NCBI RefSeq assembly: GCF_001705435.1
Contig: NZ_MDEN01000044.1
Location: forward strand, 1-34,910
Direction: 5' to 3'
DNA: 34,910 nt
From: Pseudomonas graminis
GTDB lineage: Bacteria > Pseudomonadota > Gammaproteobacteria > Pseudomonadales > Pseudomonadaceae
Shown: positions 33,528 to 34,910 of the stretch, one piece after another
Layout of the letters: each line of letters starts with the position of its first letter
How positions within the stretch are numbered: the stretch's first letter is position 1
The notes under the pieces: model-generated
Database searches by the model: none
Told to the model about the DNA's origin: nothing
The model's input: only the letters and a program-made list of their open reading frames with translations
Position numbers and translations under genes: made by a program

Positions 33528-34412
33528 ATGATATCCATCGAAGACTTGCGTCTGGCGGTCGCATTGAGCCGCGCCGAATCCCTGAGTGCGGCAGCCAGAG
33601 CGCTCAATGTTTCGCCGCCGGCGCTGTCCATGCGCCTGCGGAAACTGGAGACCCTGCTGGGCCTGACCCTGGCCAACCGCGACGCCCGCCGCCTGAGCCT
33701 GACCGCCGATGGCGAACGCTTCTCCCGGGAAAGCGCGCTGTTGCTGGAGCAGCTGGAAGCGCTCCCGGAATCCTTCCGGCAAAAGGACGAAAGGCTGGTG
33801 GGCACGCTGCGGCTGGCGGCGCCCTTCGGTTTCGGACGACAGCGACTGGCACCGCTGCTGGCGCGCTTCATCCGGCTGCATCCGCAGCTGTGCCTGCACC
33901 TCGACCTGCGCGAAACCCCCTGGCCGGATCGGCACGACAGCGACGCCGTGATCCACATCGGCCACCTCAACGACAGCCTGTGGACCGCGCGGCCACTCTC
34001 ACCGAACGAGCGCTGGCTGTGCGCAAGCCCGGCCTACCTGCACGAACACGGCGAGCCGACCGCGCCGGACCAGCTCAGCGCCCATCGCTGCATCTGCATC
34101 CGTGAAAACGACGAAGACGTCACCCTCTGGCACCTGCGCAAAGGTCCCGCCCGCAAAACCCTGCGCGTCGAACCGGCCCTGCTCACCAACGACGGCAGCG
34201 TCGCCCGCCGCTGGGCCGAACAAGGCCTGGGCCTGGTGCTGCGCTCGCAATGGGACGTCAGCGACGCCATCGCCAGCGGCAACCTCGTCCGCGTCCTCGC
34301 CGACTGGAACTTCGACAGCGCCCCCGTCAACCTCCTCGTGCCTTCACGCAAACTCCGTAGTCCGCGGGTGCAAGCGTTAGTGGCGTTTCTGGAAGATGGG
34401 TTGAAGGCGTGA
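33528..34412 (+). CDS. LysR-family transcriptional regulator
   Basis: A 294-residue regulator with an N-terminal winged helix (about 1-60, SIEDLRLAVALSRAESLSAA then LRKLETLLGLTLANRD) and a periplasmic-binding-protein-like effector domain (about 90-290). It is transcribed away from the D-amino acid operon with only 95 bases between the starts, so by the usual LysR rule it should control that operon, with one of its substrates as coinducer. The intergenic stretch has two related half-sites (ATTGATGAG and ATTGAACCA on the minus strand), but no clear T-N11-A dyad was found. No good ribosome-binding site is seen before the ATG. Confidence 0.92.
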   Translation: MISIEDLRLAVALSRAESLSAAARALNVSPPALSMRLRKLETLLGLTLANRDARRLSLTADGERFSRESALLLEQLEALPESFRQKDERLVGTLRLAAPFGFGRQRLAPLLARFIRLHPQLCLHLDLRETPWPDRHDSDAVIHIGHLNDSLWTARPLSPNERWLCASPAYLHEHGEPTAPDQLSAHRCICIRENDEDVTLWHLRKGPARKTLRVEPALLTNDGSVARRWAEQGLGLVLRSQWDVSDAIASGNLVRVLADWNFDSAPVNLLVPSRKLRSPRVQALVAFLEDGLKA

Positions 34413-34463
34413 GAGGGTGGAAGCAGGCGTCACGCCGCACAATTGATGGCGCCCTGGCTGGCC

Positions 34464-34490
34464 TCTTCCCGGCTAAAGCCGGTCCCACTA
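34464..34490 (-). repeat. REP element after the LysR gene
   Basis: TTCCCGGCTAAAGCCGGTCC with following CACTA. It belongs to the same family as the REPIN arms at 29469-29819 but is without a nearby partner. The 34413-34910 interval contains no gene I can support, only repeats. Confidence 0.85.
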
Positions 34491-34541
34491 AAAGCGCGCG
34501 TACATCAGTGAAATCGGCAACGCGGAGCGTCACAGGATGCA

Positions 34542-34562
34542 TTCCCACGCAGAGCGTGGGAA
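34542..34562. repeat. Palindromic repeat of a second type (CCCACGC-GCGTGGG)
   Basis: TTCCCACGC-AGA-GCGTGGGAA has perfect 9-bp arms around a 3-base centre. It resembles a short intergenic repeat of pseudomonads and is unrelated in sequence to the other REPs here. Confidence 0.75.
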
Positions 34563-34570
34563 CGATCGGA

Positions 34571-34601
<31 letters not shown>

Positions 34602-34627
34602 TTCGCGAGCAAGCTCGCTCCCACAGG
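34602..34627 (+). repeat. REP element (GCGAGCAAGCTCGC type)
   Basis: TTCGCGAGCAAGCTCGCTCC followed by CACAGG, identical in its core to the copy inserted in the PLP enzyme at 15176. It directly follows the hexamer repeat. Confidence 0.88.
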
Positions 34628-34667
34628 TAGGGTGTCTGATCAGCAAAACTGCCAGCGTCCACACTGG

Positions 34668-34740
34668 CCTCTTCCTGGCTAAAGCCGGTACCGCAAAAAA
34701 GTACTGCGTACACCCCGTAGGACCGGTTTCAGCCGGGAAG
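34668..34740. repeat. Degenerate REP pair (short REPIN)
   Basis: CTTCCTGGCTAAAGCCGGTA near 34671 and TAGGACCGGTTTCAGCCGGG near 34718 are inverted with respect to each other but only about 25 bases apart and in outward order, unlike the 95-bp REPINs. The first carries mismatches in its arms. Confidence 0.7.
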
Positions 34741-34807
34741 CTTTTGATCTTCATACGCAAAAAGCCCAGACGACACCAATCGCGACTTGGGTGCAGGCCG
34801 AACGCAG

Positions 34808-34896
34808 ACGACGCGCAGTGGGCCGAGCCGCATGGATGCGGCGAGAGCGCCGTCAGGACATGGATGTCCGTTCGGCGCGGGCCCACGGAGCGTCGT
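34808..34896. repeat. 89-bp element able to fold into a three-way junction
   Basis: The outer stem is ACGACGC (34808-34814) with GCGTCGT (34890-34896), then GTGGGCC (34818-34824) with GGCCCAC (34880-34886), with GCA/GGA bulges between. Arm 1 is GCCGCAT-GG-ATGCGGC (34827-34842). Arm 2 is GCGCCG (34847-34852) with CGGCGC (34873-34878), and inside it GGACAT-GG-ATGTCC (34856-34869). All helices are perfect and both arm tips share CATGGATG. From memory it resembles a repeat found in many copies in pseudomonads, but I cannot confirm that here. It may be an RNA, a repeat substrate or a cruciform. Confidence 0.65.
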
Positions 34897-34910
34897 CGGA
34901 GTGAGGGTAC

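Overview
The window looks like chromosome of a fluorescens/syringae-type Pseudomonas. The evidence is GC-rich coding bias, the run nadK / metallophosphatase / rhomboid / yeaC / DUF2797 / pepN (an order I recall from P. aeruginosa), Pseudomonas-type REP sequences (core GCCGGCTTCAGCCGG-like, and GCGAGCAAGCTCGC), and sigma-28- and sigma-54-like promoters. No rRNA, tRNA, CRISPR array, insertion sequence or integrase was seen.

Layout. 1-1090: the 5' end of ilvA (minus strand) with a complete-looking transcription attenuator (leader peptide with Ile-Ile-Ile-Thr, competing hairpins, U-tract terminator), then a tiny, very acidic ORF. 1107-5154: an AraC-type regulator cotranscribed with a membrane-anchored nitrilase-fold protein that lacks its catalytic Cys and Lys, and a chemotaxis receptor behind a sigma-28-like promoter. 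5440-7479: fadH. 7575-14267: a type VI secretion toxin island, all on the minus strand. It holds a 1341-residue VgrG fused to a Tle1-like (DUF2235) lipase, a DUF2931 lipoprotein (probable immunity), a second copy of the lipase tail plus lipoprotein, and a third lipoprotein that has lost its start codon. 14510-19819: a PLP enzyme with a REP element inserted in frame, an MHS-type symporter behind a sigma-54-like promoter, an Fsr-like efflux pump and an ArsB pump whose genes overlap. 19782-27529: DUF1853 on the minus strand, then the long nadK-to-pepN plus-strand run ending in a strong terminator.

27638-34412: an aldehyde dehydrogenase flanked by REPINs (paired inverted REPs; three are exactly 95 bp). 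Next comes a tightly overlapped minus-strand operon (DSD1-type D-hydroxyamino acid dehydratase, RidA, FAD amino acid oxidase, GNAT acetyltransferase) with a divergent LysR regulator. The gene set suggests catabolism or detoxification of a D-hydroxyamino acid: the dehydratase makes a reactive enamine, RidA hydrolyses it, and the oxidase and acetyltransferase deal with related amines. 34413-34910: no gene, but a mosaic of at least four repeat families, ending in an 89-bp element that can fold into a three-way junction.

Most noteworthy are the ilvA attenuator, the duplicated toxin-tail/immunity modules, the in-frame REP insertion, the pseudo-nitrilase and the three-way-junction repeat. Everything rests on reading the sequence; no database search was run.
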